Assembly: GCF_003226535.1 (NCBI RefSeq)
Contig: NZ_QKOB01000012.1
Location: 1-61,475, forward strand
Direction: 5' to 3'
Source of the DNA: Meiothermus sp. Pnk-1
Lineage (GTDB): Bacteria; Deinococcota; Deinococci; Deinococcales; Thermaceae
Length of the DNA stretch: 61,475 nucleotides
Positions 1-9,465 of the stretch are shown here, one piece after another; position 1 is the stretch's first letter; the number at the start of each line of letters is the position of its first letter. The position numbers and the translations under genes were made by a program. The notes under the pieces were generated by a model. That model saw only the letters and a program-made list of their open reading frames with translations. It was not told the DNA's origin and did no database searches.

Positions 1-128
1 ACCTTCTCCTGTGGCCTGGGCCCCACCTTCTGATCCACCACCCCCACCAAGCCGATGCGGTCCATGATGCCGGCCACCAGGCCCAGATGGGCCAGGTCGT
101 AAACCTGGAGCGCGGGTGTGGGTTCCAC
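1..128 (-). mobile_element. N-terminal fragment of an IS1634-like transposase, cut by the window edge
   Basis: Reading leftward from a GTG at 126-128, the frame gives VEPTPALQVYDLAHLGLVAG followed by IMDRIGLVGVV and stays open to the window edge. This resembles the N-terminal domain (DUF4277) of IS1634-family transposases, which carries a 'Y.L.HLG...G..D.IGLV..V' pattern. Only about 42 residues are visible, so it cannot be said whether the element is complete outside the window. No terminal inverted repeat was identified. The family assignment is recognition by eye. Confidence 0.65.
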
Positions 129-149
129 CCCAAAATCCTAAGGCCGGAG

Positions 150-320
150 GGGAGGGGTGCGGAATATCGGTCCATCTTTTCGTCCAGCTCCCCGAACACC
201 TCGAGGATGCGCTTGACCTCGGCGACGTTGGTGAGCCGGAAGGTGATGAAGTGGGTACACTGCCGCTGCACCACCTTGGAGAGGCCGCCGGCGCTGGCCA
301 TCACGCTCTGGAGCTCCCCT
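150..320 (-). pseudogene. Remnant of an ATPase-like gene, possibly HerA-type, next to the transposase
   Basis: On the minus strand a frame passing through 150-320 reads ...GELQSVMASAGGLSKVVQ, RQCTHFITFRLTNVAEVKR and ILEVFGELDEKM. Its codons are strongly GC-ending, as in real genes here. 'QC.HFI..RLTN' resembles the C-terminal half of HerA/VirB4-type ATPases, where a similar string precedes the arginine finger. The similarity stops around position 150, just before the transposase start, which suggests that an insertion truncated the gene. No start is visible and upstream sequence (320-413) shows nothing recognisable. The family guess is weak. Confidence 0.3.
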
Positions 321-413
321 GCTCTCGCCCCCCGGTGATGGCGTTTTGGCCCCCAGAGCAAGGGGCAGAAGGTGCGTGTCTATGCGGGGTATGCGCGGAG
401 TGCGAGTTTTGAG

Positions 414-1454
414 CTATCTCACCTGATTACGCTGGAGCACTGGGCCAGTACTGTTGCCCGGTCGCAGGGTGCAAGGCAACGACACGTACTTTGGGAAGCC
501 TATCCGCCCTAGCAGATGACTCACCAGAAGGCGCACCGCCTCGCGCCCCATTTCCTGGCGTGGTATTTCAAAAGAGGTCCATTCCGGGACGCCGCTCTCC
601 TCACCGAGGGGATCACCCAGTACCACGTAGGAGAGATCCCGAGGAACTTCCAGGCCTAGCCTGGCCACGAAGCTTTGTAGCTTGCGGGCGAAGCGGTCGT
701 TCTCCAACACGAAAGCGGTGATTTCAGCGCGCAGAAGGCGTTTGAACTGGGCTAGGGTGAATTCGGCAGGCTCGAGGACCACCACGCTGCCCACCCCGGT
801 TTGCTGGTAACCTAGGCGTCGGTCAAGGGCTGATTCTTGCTGGTTGGGCTCAGCCAGGTAAACAAACTTGCGGTGGCCTAATTCCAGGAGATACTCGACG
901 AGCTGGCGGGTGGCAGCGGCATAGTCGGCGCTGACGTACGAAAGGTTCCCGCCAGGAATCTCGCGACGGCCAATGAACACGCAGGGGTGGCCCTCAGCAA
1001 TAACTTGCGCTAGCTCCTCGCGGTGCGCAGTGTCCATGAAACCCAACAGCAGCGTGCCGTCGGCGATCAGGAGCCGATTGCTTCCGCCTTGGTAGATGCT
1101 TCGGCGGTTGCCCTTACCTACTGTGCGGGTGTGCAGCAAGAGATCGAATCCAGCTCGCGCCGCCTCCTCTTCGATGCCCTCCAGGAAGGGGTAGTAGAAA
1201 TCCTTGCGACTGGTAGGAAACACCGACTCATAGGTAAATACCCCCAGGATTCGGCTCATGCCCCCGGCCAGGTTCTGAGCGGCGATATTGGGTACGTAGC
1301 CCAGCTCACGCATGGCCTGCAGCACGCGCTGACGAGTTTCTTCATTGATGCGGATCTTGCCCTCACGGCCAGTCAATACCGTGGAGACAATGGCTTGTGA
1401 AACCCCCGCTCGCAGGGCAACATCTTTCTGGGTGACACGGCGCTTCTCGGACAT
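414..1454 (-). CDS. LacI-family transcriptional regulator
   Basis: A 346-residue cytosolic repressor. Residues 7-60 form the LacI helix-turn-helix (VTQKDVALRAGVSQAIVSTV followed by RVLQAMRELGYVPN). The rest is the periplasmic-binding-protein-like effector domain that senses a small sugar-type ligand. It is the last gene of a minus-strand operon and starts 3 bp after the FAD oxidoreductase stop. The operon encodes a CUT1-type ABC importer, so the protein most likely controls its own operon; a candidate operator lies at 6048-6077. The ligand cannot be read from the sequence. Length is normal for the family and the start ATG follows directly on the upstream stop. Confidence 0.93.
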   Translation of the reverse strand: MSEKRRVTQKDVALRAGVSQAIVSTVLTGREGKIRINEETRQRVLQAMRELGYVPNIAAQNLAGGMSRILGVFTYESVFPTSRKDFYYPFLEGIEEEAARAGFDLLLHTRTVGKGNRRSIYQGGSNRLLIADGTLLLGFMDTAHREELAQVIAEGHPCVFIGRREIPGGNLSYVSADYAAATRQLVEYLLELGHRKFVYLAEPNQQESALDRRLGYQQTGVGSVVVLEPAEFTLAQFKRLLRAEITAFVLENDRFARKLQSFVARLGLEVPRDLSYVVLGDPLGEESGVPEWTSFEIPRQEMGREAVRLLVSHLLGRIGFPKYVSLPCTLRPGNSTGPVLQRNQVR

Positions 1455-1457
1455 GGT

Positions 1458-3062
1458 TTAGTAGCTGGGGCTGGGAGTAAGGCGCTGGGGTTCAGGCCAG
1501 AAGAGTTCAAAGCCCATCTGAGTGATTAGTCGCTGGAAATCAGCCAACAGCGCCGGGGTGTTGCGTACCTGGCTGGGGGTGTAGCTGTGATCCAGGCAGT
1601 AGGCGGCCAAAGCCCCGGCAGCTTCCCCAATATTCCACTCTACCGGATGCAGCCGGTAGCAACCGTTGGTGATGTGGGTAACCCCCAGGTTCTTACAGGC
1701 CGGCAATAGGTTCTGTACCCGCACCGGAATCAGCGCTCCCAGGGGGATTTGGAAGGGCCAGCTGGCGATATCGACGTAGTTACGGCCGCCGGTGGAAGGG
1801 TGGAGGTCGATACGGTACTGGCCGATACCTACCGTGTCATGGAAGAGCTCCGCTCCTCGCAGCTTGCCCCGTGCTTCCACCCCGACGTGCTGCTCGAGCA
1901 CGGTGAACTCGGCTTTGATCCTTCGACTCTCCCGCACGTAGACCGCCTTGGCCAGGCCGTGGCCGGGCTCAGTGCCGGTGACGTCCCCGCGCAGCCGCAA
2001 TCCGGGGTAGCCCGTTCCCCCGTCGTGTCGTGGGGCCTCGGTTTGCATCCAGTACAGCAGCGATAGGCTAAGCTGGCGCGCCCCCTCGAGGTGCCGCTGT
2101 TGTTCCTCTTGGCTCACCCCAATAATCGGACCCAGCCAGTAGTCGTTCTGGGGCCAATTGACCAGGGTTACGTCGCTTCTATAGCGACCTTCAGGGTAGT
2201 GGCGTTTGGCGAAGATGCGGCGGAAGTGCCAGAGGTCGCCCTTATGAGGGATCTCCACCGGGTCGGAGAAAAGGTCGCGGTAGACCGCCTGGTGAGTGAT
2301 GGGATGACACAGCGTCCAGGAAAGTTGCTTTCCCGGCCAAAAGGGAGCCTGGTAGTTGCGCCAGAAATCGTATTGGGCGGGTTTGGGGATGGTGAAGTCC
2401 TCGCCTTCGACATAATCCATGGCGAAGCACCAGCTCACCGCCTGCTGGTTCAAGGGGTTGGCTTCGGGCAGGGCGTGGGGCTCACCGGTCTCGCCTTGGC
2501 CCTCCGCTCCGACCACGTACTCGACCCTCCCCAGCTCCAACAGCTCGCCGGTCTCGGTGGCATCAAGGATGTAAGGAGCCAGCAAGATTCGACGCTCCCC
2601 AAAGCAGATGTCCTCTACCGCTACCGCTAGTACCCGGTCTCCCTCAGTGTAAACCTGAACCGGGCGGGTGTTAAGCCAGATCTCCAACTGCCGGTCGGCC
2701 CGATAGGGGGCCAGCATCGCTTCAAGTACAGCTAGCGCTACTCGCGGTTCGTGGCACAACAGGCTCACGTTCCCTGCTCCGGGATTCAGGCGCGGATCGG
2801 CCTTGGATTCGGGCCGCAGGGGGTAATGGCGGCGGTAGAAGTTGCGCACCCCCTCGCGGAATTGCCGGTAGGTGGCCGTACAGCCCAGCTCCTCGATCCA
2901 CAGCCCCTCGTCGGGGGGCACGGCCTGGCTGGTGAGTTGACCGCCGATCCAGTCGGTCTCCTCGGTCATGATCACCGTCTTGCCCAGGCGCAGCGCCGAG
3001 AGGGCCGCGGCGATCCCGCCCAGCCCGCCGCCGATGATGAGTACGTCGCAGCGTCGCTCCAT
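1458..3062 (-). CDS. FAD-dependent oxidoreductase (PF12831-type)
   Basis: A 534-residue protein that opens with a Rossmann FAD-binding fold: [17 protein letters not shown] at residues 8-24, then an acidic strand end ([11 protein letters not shown]) that would bind the ribose. Family members oxidise or isomerise substrates in carbohydrate catabolism; some are annotated as xanthan-lyase-like without proof. No signal peptide is seen, so it acts in the cytosol. It sits 6 bp after the second sugar permease and 3 bp before the LacI gene. The context suggests that it processes the imported compound. The reaction is unknown. Confidence 0.82.
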   Translation of the reverse strand: MERRCDVLIIGGGLGGIAAALSALRLGKTVIMTEETDWIGGQLTSQAVPPDEGLWIEELGCTATYRQFREGVRNFYRRHYPLRPESKADPRLNPGAGNVSLLCHEPRVALAVLEAMLAPYRADRQLEIWLNTRPVQVYTEGDRVLAVAVEDICFGERRILLAPYILDATETGELLELGRVEYVVGAEGQGETGEPHALPEANPLNQQAVSWCFAMDYVEGEDFTIPKPAQYDFWRNYQAPFWPGKQLSWTLCHPITHQAVYRDLFSDPVEIPHKGDLWHFRRIFAKRHYPEGRYRSDVTLVNWPQNDYWLGPIIGVSQEEQQRHLEGARQLSLSLLYWMQTEAPRHDGGTGYPGLRLRGDVTGTEPGHGLAKAVYVRESRRIKAEFTVLEQHVGVEARGKLRGAELFHDTVGIGQYRIDLHPSTGGRNYVDIASWPFQIPLGALIPVRVQNLLPACKNLGVTHITNGCYRLHPVEWNIGEAAGALAAYCLDHSYTPSQVRNTPALLADFQRLITQMGFELFWPEPQRLTPSPSY

Positions 3063-3068
3063 GTGTGC

Positions 3069-3905
3069 TTATCCCTTCGTGCCGCTGTTGGCCAGGCTCT
3101 CGACAAACTGTCGCTGCGCCAGCCAGAACAGCAGCAGGACAGGAATGGCCACCAGGGTGCCGCCGGCCAGGGTCAGGTTCCAGAACACCCCGCCCAGCGG
3201 ATCGGTGAAGCGCTGGAGGGCCAGCGGCAGAGTCAACTTCGCTTCGGAGTTGAGGTAGATGAGTGGGTTGAAGTAGTCGTTCCAACTGTTGAGCATGGCG
3301 AAGATGGCTACCGTTACCAAGGCTGGGCGGCTTAGCGGTAGCATGATGTGCCAAAACACTCCCCAGTAGCTCAGGCCGTCTATTCGCCCAGCCTCCTCGA
3401 GTTCTTTGGGCAGGGTGATGAAGTGCTGGCGCATCAGGAAGACAGCCAGGGCACCGGTGGCGCTGAAGACTTGCAAGAGGATCACGGGTAGATGGGTATT
3501 GATGGCGCCCAGGTTTTTGAACAGGATGAACTGGGGTACCGCAGTGAGTTCGTTGGGGATCATCATGGCCCCCAGGGTTAGGATAAATAGCGCTTCCCGA
3601 CCCCAAAAACGCAGCCGGGCAAAGGCGTAACCAGCCAAGGCCGAGAGCAGAGCGGTCAGCGGGATCACGATGGCCAGGATGTACAGGCTGTTTAGGTATT
3701 GGCGGACAAAGGGGTACCTGGCGAAGATCTCCCTGAAGTTGTCGAGGGAGAGCTTGGCAAAGTCGAGTTGGAAGGGGCTACTGAAGATTTCGGCGCCGCT
3801 CTTGAGCGAGCTGAGGAACATCCAGGCGATCGGCACCACAAAAGGCACCGAGACCATCACCAAGAAGGCCACCAGCAAGGCGTTCCAGTAGGGGTTAGCT
3901 CTCAT
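3069..3905 (-). CDS. Carbohydrate ABC transporter permease, MalG-like
   Basis: A 278-residue inner-membrane protein with six predicted helices. The first is at about residues 10-32 and the EAA loop is near '[20 protein letters not shown]', which docks the ATPase. It belongs to the MalG/UgpE branch of CUT1 importers, and its length matches the family. Its start overlaps the end of the MalF-like gene by 11 bp, so the two are probably translationally coupled. No ATPase gene lies in this operon; CUT1 importers in this phylum often share an MsmK-type ATPase encoded elsewhere. Confidence 0.92.
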   Translation of the reverse strand: MRANPYWNALLVAFLVMVSVPFVVPIAWMFLSSLKSGAEIFSSPFQLDFAKLSLDNFREIFARYPFVRQYLNSLYILAIVIPLTALLSALAGYAFARLRFWGREALFILTLGAMMIPNELTAVPQFILFKNLGAINTHLPVILLQVFSATGALAVFLMRQHFITLPKELEEAGRIDGLSYWGVFWHIMLPLSRPALVTVAIFAMLNSWNDYFNPLIYLNSEAKLTLPLALQRFTDPLGGVFWNLTLAGGTLVAIPVLLLFWLAQRQFVESLANSGTKG

Positions 3906-4767
3906 AGAACACCAACCGCCTGCGCAGGTTCCACTGAAGGACCGTGAGCCCCAGCACCACTACGAAGAGCACCACCGCCACCGCTGAGGCGTAGCCAAAC
4001 TCGAAGAAGCTGAAGCCCTGCTTATACATGAAGAGGATCAAGGTGGTGGTGGCCCCGGCAGGGCCGCCCCCGGTGAGCACAAACACCGGGGTGAAGAGCT
4101 TCAAGGCCCCGATCAGGGTCACGATAAACACCAAAAACACGGTGGGGGAGATGAGCGGTAGCGTGATGCGAAAAAAAGCCTGCACAGCGGCAGTGCCGTC
4201 GAGCATGGCCGCTTCGTGCATTTCCTTGGGCACTCCCTGTAGGGCGCTCAGGAAGATTACCGTGTTCAGCCCCACCGCTTTGATTACCTCGATCACTATC
4301 AAAAGCCAAAGGGCCAAGGACGGTTCGAAGAGCCAGTTGGGCCCCTGCACTCCTGCGGAAGCCAGAATTTGATTGATCGGTCCCTCGGGTTGTAGCAAGA
4401 ACTTCCAGACCAGTGCCCAGGCCACCACCGGCATCACCACGGGGGAGAAGATAATGGTACGGAAGATGCCGATGCCACGCAGCTTTTGGTTGAGCAGCAC
4501 GGCCAAGCCCAATGCACTGGAGATGTTGAGCACGAGAATGCCCACAGTGAAGAGCGTGGTGACCCTCAGCGAGTGATAGAAGTCGGGGTCCTGGAGAAGC
4601 CGCTGGTAGTTCTTCAATCCTATCCAGCGGGGCTCGTCCAGCAGCGACCAGCTGGTCCCAGAGATCACCCACACCGCCAGCAGCGGCAGGATGACCAGGA
4701 CCAGCATCCCCAGGGCGTAGGGCAGGGTGAAGAATAGCCCGGTAAGTTGTTCCTGCCGTCGCAGCAT
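3895..4767 (-). CDS. Carbohydrate ABC transporter permease, MalF-like
   Basis: A 290-residue inner-membrane permease of the MalF/UgpA type. I place the start at the ATG giving [20 protein letters not shown], because the open frame upstream overlaps the binding-protein gene and encodes no membrane sequence; a purine-rich GAAGAGG lies before this ATG. Six transmembrane helices and an EAA loop ([20 protein letters not shown]) are visible. It pairs with the overlapping MalG-like subunit to form the membrane channel. Confidence 0.92.
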   Translation of the reverse strand: MLRRQEQLTGLFFTLPYALGMLVLVILPLLAVWVISGTSWSLLDEPRWIGLKNYQRLLQDPDFYHSLRVTTLFTVGILVLNISSALGLAVLLNQKLRGIGIFRTIIFSPVVMPVVAWALVWKFLLQPEGPINQILASAGVQGPNWLFEPSLALWLLIVIEVIKAVGLNTVIFLSALQGVPKEMHEAAMLDGTAAVQAFFRITLPLISPTVFLVFIVTLIGALKLFTPVFVLTGGGPAGATTTLILFMYKQGFSFFEFGYASAVAVVLFVVVLGLTVLQWNLRRRLVFYES

Positions 4768-4783
4768 GGGGGCCTCTTCCCGG

Positions 4784-6019
4784 TTACTGGAGGGCGTCCA
4801 CCTGGCGGCAAATGTCGCCGAGGACGGCCTTGATGTCGGCGTTGGGCTGATATAGGCGATCGAGTCCGGAGGTGATGACGTCATTGGCCCGCAGCCAGTT
4901 GGTGGGGGCAAGGAAAACCCTGGCCGAGGAGATCTGGTTTACTAAAGCAACTCTCAAGCTCTCTGCCGGAATAAGCGGGTTGCTGCTCAGGTAAGCCGGG
5001 TTAGCCAGAACGCTCTTGCGGGGCGGGGGGAAGAAGCGGGCAGTACGGGCCATCACGTCCTTGGAGGCCAGGAAGGCCAGGAACTCAGTCGCCTCCTTGG
5101 GGTAGCGGGACTTGGCGAAGACCACGTAGCCCGCCTGCCCGAGCTGGGTAATGCGTCCATTGGGTCCCTTGGGCATGGGAGCGATGCCCCACTTGAAGCC
5201 GACGGTGCGCAACTGGGCGGAGTAGCTCACATTGTCCATGTACATGCCCAGGCGACCGGTCTCAAAGGTAGTCTGGTCGCCGAGGCGGGGCATGCTGCCG
5301 CTCTTGAACATCATCTCGTGCATGAGAGTGAAGCCCCGCAGGCTGCCCTCACTGTCTAGGGCGCATCTGAACTTGTCATCGTAGACCCCTCCGCCATATG
5401 ACCACAGCACCGCCAGGGTGCCGCTCGACCAGGCTTTGGGATCGAGGCGCATGATGCGAGCCCCGAAGGCCCCGGTCTTCTCTTTTATGGTGTCGGCGGC
5501 TTTCTGAAAAGCGGCATAATCCCAGGATCCCTTGGCGTACTGGGTCATTGGGTCGGCCACCCCTGCTTTGGCGAAGAGGTCCTTATTGTAAAACAGGACT
5601 TGCGGGGAGTTGGAGAAGGGCACTCCATAGATTCCACCGCCCTTACGCCAAAGGCTGAGGGTGCTGGGTGGGAAATCGGCCGCGTCAAAGGTGCTATCGG
5701 CATAGAGGCTGGCCCTCAGGTCTACCAGGGCATTGTTGGCCAGAAAGGCGGGAACGTCTCGCTCGGCCAACCAACCTACATCCGGGGCGTCGCCGGAGGC
5801 CACTTGGATCGCTACTTTGCGGGGGTAATCGGCAAAGGGAGTGACTTCGACGGTGACGTTCACCCGTGGACTGCTGTCGCTGTACTCTCTGGCCAGCTGC
5901 TGTAAGAGGGCCAGCCCGTCACCTCCTGCCCAGGTAGAAAAGCGCAGACTGATCTTTTGCTGAGCTGAAGCAGAGCCCAGGGCCAAAAGAACCACCAGCA
6001 TCAAAAACGTTTGCTTCAT
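4784..6019 (-). CDS. Sugar-type ABC transporter solute-binding protein
   Basis: A 411-residue exported binding protein of family 1 (MalE/UgpB-like). The chosen ATG gives a clear signal peptide, [20 protein letters not shown], and has a GGAGG about 7 nt upstream; an in-frame start at 6100 would bury it behind a non-signal sequence. The typical 'FYNKDLF.KAGV' segment (residues about 165-175) supports the family. It is the first gene of the operon and lies 26 bp downstream of a dyad likely bound by the LacI regulator. The substrate is not identifiable. Confidence 0.92.
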   Translation of the reverse strand: MKQTFLMLVVLLALGSASAQQKISLRFSTWAGGDGLALLQQLAREYSDSSPRVNVTVEVTPFADYPRKVAIQVASGDAPDVGWLAERDVPAFLANNALVDLRASLYADSTFDAADFPPSTLSLWRKGGGIYGVPFSNSPQVLFYNKDLFAKAGVADPMTQYAKGSWDYAAFQKAADTIKEKTGAFGARIMRLDPKAWSSGTLAVLWSYGGGVYDDKFRCALDSEGSLRGFTLMHEMMFKSGSMPRLGDQTTFETGRLGMYMDNVSYSAQLRTVGFKWGIAPMPKGPNGRITQLGQAGYVVFAKSRYPKEATEFLAFLASKDVMARTARFFPPPRKSVLANPAYLSSNPLIPAESLRVALVNQISSARVFLAPTNWLRANDVITSGLDRLYQPNADIKAVLGDICRQVDALQ

Positions 6020-6047
6020 CGCGGCCTCCGGATTACCCCAAGATGTT

Positions 6048-6077
6048 GATAATACGTATAGGGTTATGCGTATTATT
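6048..6077 (-). promoter_or_regulatory. Candidate LacI operator upstream of the sugar operon
   Basis: An inverted repeat with arms GATAATACGTAT (6048-6059) and ATGCGTATTATT (6066-6077) matches at 10 of 12 positions around a 6-nt centre. The left arm itself holds the palindrome ATACGTAT. It lies about 30 bp before the binding-protein start, where a repressor would block transcription. That the operon's own LacI protein binds here is inferred from position and symmetry. The rest of the gap (6078-6196) shows nothing recognisable. Confidence 0.55.
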
Positions 6078-6196
6078 AGACTCGAAATGCGGTAAGTCAA
6101 CAGGGGATCGGCGGGTCAAGCCGGGGCTATAGGCGAGGCAGGGCTCGAGGGCCGTCATAGCCTCGACCTCTCGTGCTCCTGACCGCAGCGACGCGT

Positions 6197-7386
6197 TTAT
6201 CCCAGCGGGATCACCAGCGCCTCGTGCGTGCGGGGGTAGTCGGTGAGCAGTTCAACTCCCTTTGGGGTGATGAGTACTGTATCCGAGTGGCGGAAGCCCC
6301 CTAAGTCCGGCACGTAGAGACCGGGCTCGACGCTCAAAACCATCCCAGGCTCGAGTGTGGCTACCTCCCCGACGTCGAGAAAGGGGCTTTCGTGAATGCG
6401 CTGCCCTAGGCCGTGACCCACACCACATGGTGTCGCCAGTAGGGGATCAGGCCCTCCCGTTCATAATAAGCCCGCACGATGCGATCAACCTCAGCGCAGG
6501 CTCTACCGGGGCGCAACTGCTCTAGTGCCAGCTCCTGCAACTCGAGCATGTGGCGGGAGTAGCGTCGCTGCTGGGGAGAGGGTTCACCAAGAAACATGGT
6601 GCGCTCCAGCTCGCTCAGATAGCCCCACACCCCCGCACTAGCCCCGGTGACCAGGTTGTCGCCGGGCTTGAAGGCCGCATTGGTGCTGATGGCGTGGGGC
6701 AGGGCGCTGGTGGGGCCGATCTGGCCACGGAACAACGCAACCGCCCCACTGACCCACTTGTTCTGGCTGCGAAACCCCGGTCCCATCGCAGCCTGGAGGG
6801 CTTGGGTGGCCTCTTGGGTAGCCCTCGACTCCACCTCGGATTCCCTGAGACCAGGGCGGGTATATCGTTGCAGCAAACGGTGGGCATACTCTGCCCAGCG
6901 GGCGCTCTCTCGGATGAGGAAGAGTTCGTGTTCGGACTTCAGGGCCATCTGGCGGTCCAGTGCGGTGGATACCCGCCGGACTGCACACAGCTCGCTTAGC
7001 GCAGGGCCGCTGTAGCCCATGACCGGGGGGTAGCCGTCGTAGTCCACACCGATGAGGCCGCGCCCAAGGCCCAGCTTCCCCAGGAGCTTGCCCAGGAGCT
7101 GCAGGGGGTGTTGCTCGCCCGGAAACTCGGGATAAGAACTTACCTCTTCGACCTGGGCGCTCTCGAGGGCGTGCTCGTGTTCAAGGCGAGGAACGAAAAG
7201 TGTCCGGTGACCCTCGCGGGTGATGACCAGAGCGACGGGGCGCTCGGTGGGGATAAAGACAAAGCCGGTGTAGTACTGGATAAACTGATCGTCGAAGAGA
7301 ACCAGCCCTGCCAGGTCTGGTCCGGCGAATTCAAAAGCCCGCTGGGCCCGGTAGGCGCGCTCGTCAGGGGAGATGGGGTTGATCAT
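6197..7386 (-). pseudogene. Frameshifted Xaa-Pro aminopeptidase (peptidase M24)
   Basis: An N-terminal part (7386 down to 6406, 326 residues) has the creatinase/prolidase N-domain and most of the M24 fold. It ends in ...YWRHHVVWVTA and a stop. A second frame beginning at 6421 continues the family with GHGLGQRIHESPFL and the metal-ligand Glu in 'LEPGMVLSVEPGLYVP'. The expected motif HHVGHGLG is split: between the GTG for Val and GGT for Gly there are 5 extra nt (or 2, with an added Val). Start ATG overlaps the upstream hydrolase stop as ATGA. As written the enzyme lacks its last metal ligands and is inactive, unless the shift is a sequencing error. Confidence 0.8.
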
Positions 7387-8225
7387 CGCGGTTGCGCGGC
7401 CAGATGGCGCTCGAGGAAATCTCGCACCACCTGTAAATACCGTCCTTGCTCCTCCATGTGGGGTGAGTGGCCGCTGTGCTCGAAGACCACCAGCTCGCTA
7501 TTGGGGAGCAGTCGGTGCAACTCCTGGCTGGCCTCGAGGGGGGTAATCCAGTCGTGGCGACCTACCGTCACCAAGACTGGTACCCTGATTTCGGACAACC
7601 TCGAGGTGAGGTCGTAGTGGGGCTGGTTGCGGCTGAAGGCCCAGTTGTGGGTCTGGTAGCGGAAGGGGATGGCTGCCAGCCGCCGGGCTTCTGCTACAGG
7701 GTCGCGCTGGACGGTGTAAAGCGGCTGGATCATGGCGAAGCTCTCGCGGAAGTCCTCATCGGAGGTCATCCGCCCGTCGAAGAGCCGGTCCAATCGCTCC
7801 GCATCCATCGGGAAGCCGCTCTTTAGGGCGCGCTGCTTGCTGGTGTACCGGTATTTGTTGCTAGCAGCGGTGTCACGCAAGATGAGGGCATGCAGGTTCT
7901 CCTGGTGGCGCAGAGCGTATTCCAGGGCGATGAAACCGCCGTACGAGCCTCCTAGCAGGATGATCTTGCCCAAGTCCAGTTGCTGGCGCAGGGCCTCGAG
8001 GTCGGCCACAAACTGCTCGTGTGAATAGGGCTCGCGGCTCTCTGACTCGCCGTTGCCGCGCTGGTCATAGCTGATGAGGCGGAAAGTATCGGTAAGGGGT
8101 TGGAAGGCGGTCCAGTCCCCCTTGCGGCTACCCATGCCGGGGCCGCCGTGCAGGGTGACAAAGGGAATCTTGTTGCCGCCTGAGTCGTCGTAAACCAGCT
8201 GTACCCCGTTGACTTCAATCCTCAT
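7383..8225 (-). CDS. Alpha/beta hydrolase, proline iminopeptidase-like
   Basis: A 280-residue cytosolic serine hydrolase. The oxyanion-side motif HGGPGMGS (from residue 29) and the nucleophile elbow GGSYGG are typical of proline iminopeptidases (S33), which remove N-terminal proline from peptides. The catalytic Asp and His lie in 'GRHDWITP' and 'FEHSGHSPH'. The start ATG gives MRIEVNGVQLVYDDSGG and lies 11 bp after the M19 dipeptidase stop. Its neighbours are peptide importers and peptidases, so a role in degrading imported peptides is likely. Other hydrolase specificities cannot be excluded. Confidence 0.85.
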   Translation of the reverse strand: MRIEVNGVQLVYDDSGGNKIPFVTLHGGPGMGSRKGDWTAFQPLTDTFRLISYDQRGNGESESREPYSHEQFVADLEALRQQLDLGKIILLGGSYGGFIALEYALRHQENLHALILRDTAASNKYRYTSKQRALKSGFPMDAERLDRLFDGRMTSDEDFRESFAMIQPLYTVQRDPVAEARRLAAIPFRYQTHNWAFSRNQPHYDLTSRLSEIRVPVLVTVGRHDWITPLEASQELHRLLPNSELVVFEHSGHSPHMEEQGRYLQVVRDFLERHLAAQPR

Positions 8226-8236
8226 GGCTAACGCTC

Positions 8237-9439
8237 CTAGCGGTACCAGACTTCCTTCAGCACCCGCATGACATTGCCTCCCACCACCTTGGCGATATCC
8301 TCGTCGCTGTAGCCGTGTTTGACCAGCCAGCGCACGATGTTGGGGAAGGCTTCGGCGGGGTTCTCCAGGCCGTCCACCCACTCTACCTGGGGGTACTCGA
8401 GCTTCCCCCGGCTGGCCGCGATGGACAATGCCTCCGAGAGGGTGTGGTGCAGGCCCACGTGGTCGCCAAAGAGCACGTCCGGGCCGAAGGCTACGTGGTC
8501 GATGCCCACCAAGTCCACGCAGTACTCGAAGTGTTCCATGAAGCTCTCGATGGAGTGACGGGGGTTCTTTTGGGTGATGGTAGTGTGGGGGGCGGCCTCG
8601 ATGCCAATGACTCCGCCCTTCTCGGCACAGGCTTTGATCACCTCGTCGGGCTTGAGGCGGTTGGAGTTCCACAAAGCCCGGGCTCCGGCGTGGGTGATGA
8701 AGACCGGCTTCTCGCTGAGTTCGATGGTGTCCATGGAGGTGCGGTCGCCGGAGTGGGAGATGTCGATGGCGATGCCTAGCTTGTTCATGCGCTTAACCGC
8801 CTTGCGACCGAAGACGGTGAGTCCGCCGTCGTTGGGCTCGCGCAGGCCCCCGCCGAGCTGGTTGCCCTCGCTGTAGGCGATTCCTAAGCAGCGCACCCCT
8901 AGGCCGTAGAGGATGTCCAGTCGGTCGAGTTCGTTCTCGATCATAGCCGCGCCCTCGAGCGAGACCACGAAGGCGATCTGACCGTTCTGCTTGGCTCGCA
9001 CGATGTCCTCGGTGGTCGTCGCCAGCACCACCATGTCCTGGTGCGCGATGTCGGACAGGCGCATGCCTAGATCGTAGATGATGTCGTCCCACTTCCACCC
9101 CGAGCGCGAGGTAATCATGGCGGTGCCGTTCATGAGGTTGTCAAAGACGCAGTCCAGGCCGCTGACGCTCAACCCCTCGTAGCCGGTCCAGTCGCGGCCC
9201 TGGCGGCGGAACTCGAAGAAATCGGCGAGGTTCTCGGGGGCCACGAAGCAGTGGTCGTGCAGGGAGATGATGAGGTTTTCTTGAAAGATACGTTTTACTC
9301 GCTCTTCCTGCTCGGGAGTAACCTCCACCCCTCGGCTCGGCACCCGGTTCAGCTCCTTAGCCAGCTTGAAAGGCTTGTAATCGACGCCAGGTTCGAGGTA
9401 CTGGAAGGATTTGTATCCACTGTAGCGTTTTTTCTGCAT
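8237..9439 (-). CDS. Membrane dipeptidase family (peptidase M19)
   Basis: A 400-residue zinc dipeptidase of the renal dipeptidase family, which cleaves dipeptides including those with a D-residue. Metal-binding features visible are 'LHDHCF' (near residue 60), 'VSLEGA', 'DISHSG' and 'ITHAGAR'. The start ATG gives MQKKRYSGYKSFQYLEPG; the open frame extends far upstream but there overlaps the DppC gene and has no family similarity. No signal peptide is present, so it probably acts in the cytosol on imported dipeptides. Confidence 0.9.
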   Translation of the reverse strand: MQKKRYSGYKSFQYLEPGVDYKPFKLAKELNRVPSRGVEVTPEQEERVKRIFQENLIISLHDHCFVAPENLADFFEFRRQGRDWTGYEGLSVSGLDCVFDNLMNGTAMITSRSGWKWDDIIYDLGMRLSDIAHQDMVVLATTTEDIVRAKQNGQIAFVVSLEGAAMIENELDRLDILYGLGVRCLGIAYSEGNQLGGGLREPNDGGLTVFGRKAVKRMNKLGIAIDISHSGDRTSMDTIELSEKPVFITHAGARALWNSNRLKPDEVIKACAEKGGVIGIEAAPHTTITQKNPRHSIESFMEHFEYCVDLVGIDHVAFGPDVLFGDHVGLHHTLSEALSIAASRGKLEYPQVEWVDGLENPAEAFPNIVRWLVKHGYSDEDIAKVVGGNVMRVLKEVWYR

Positions 9440-9465
9440 AGATTCGCTCCCGTTGCGGTGAGAGG

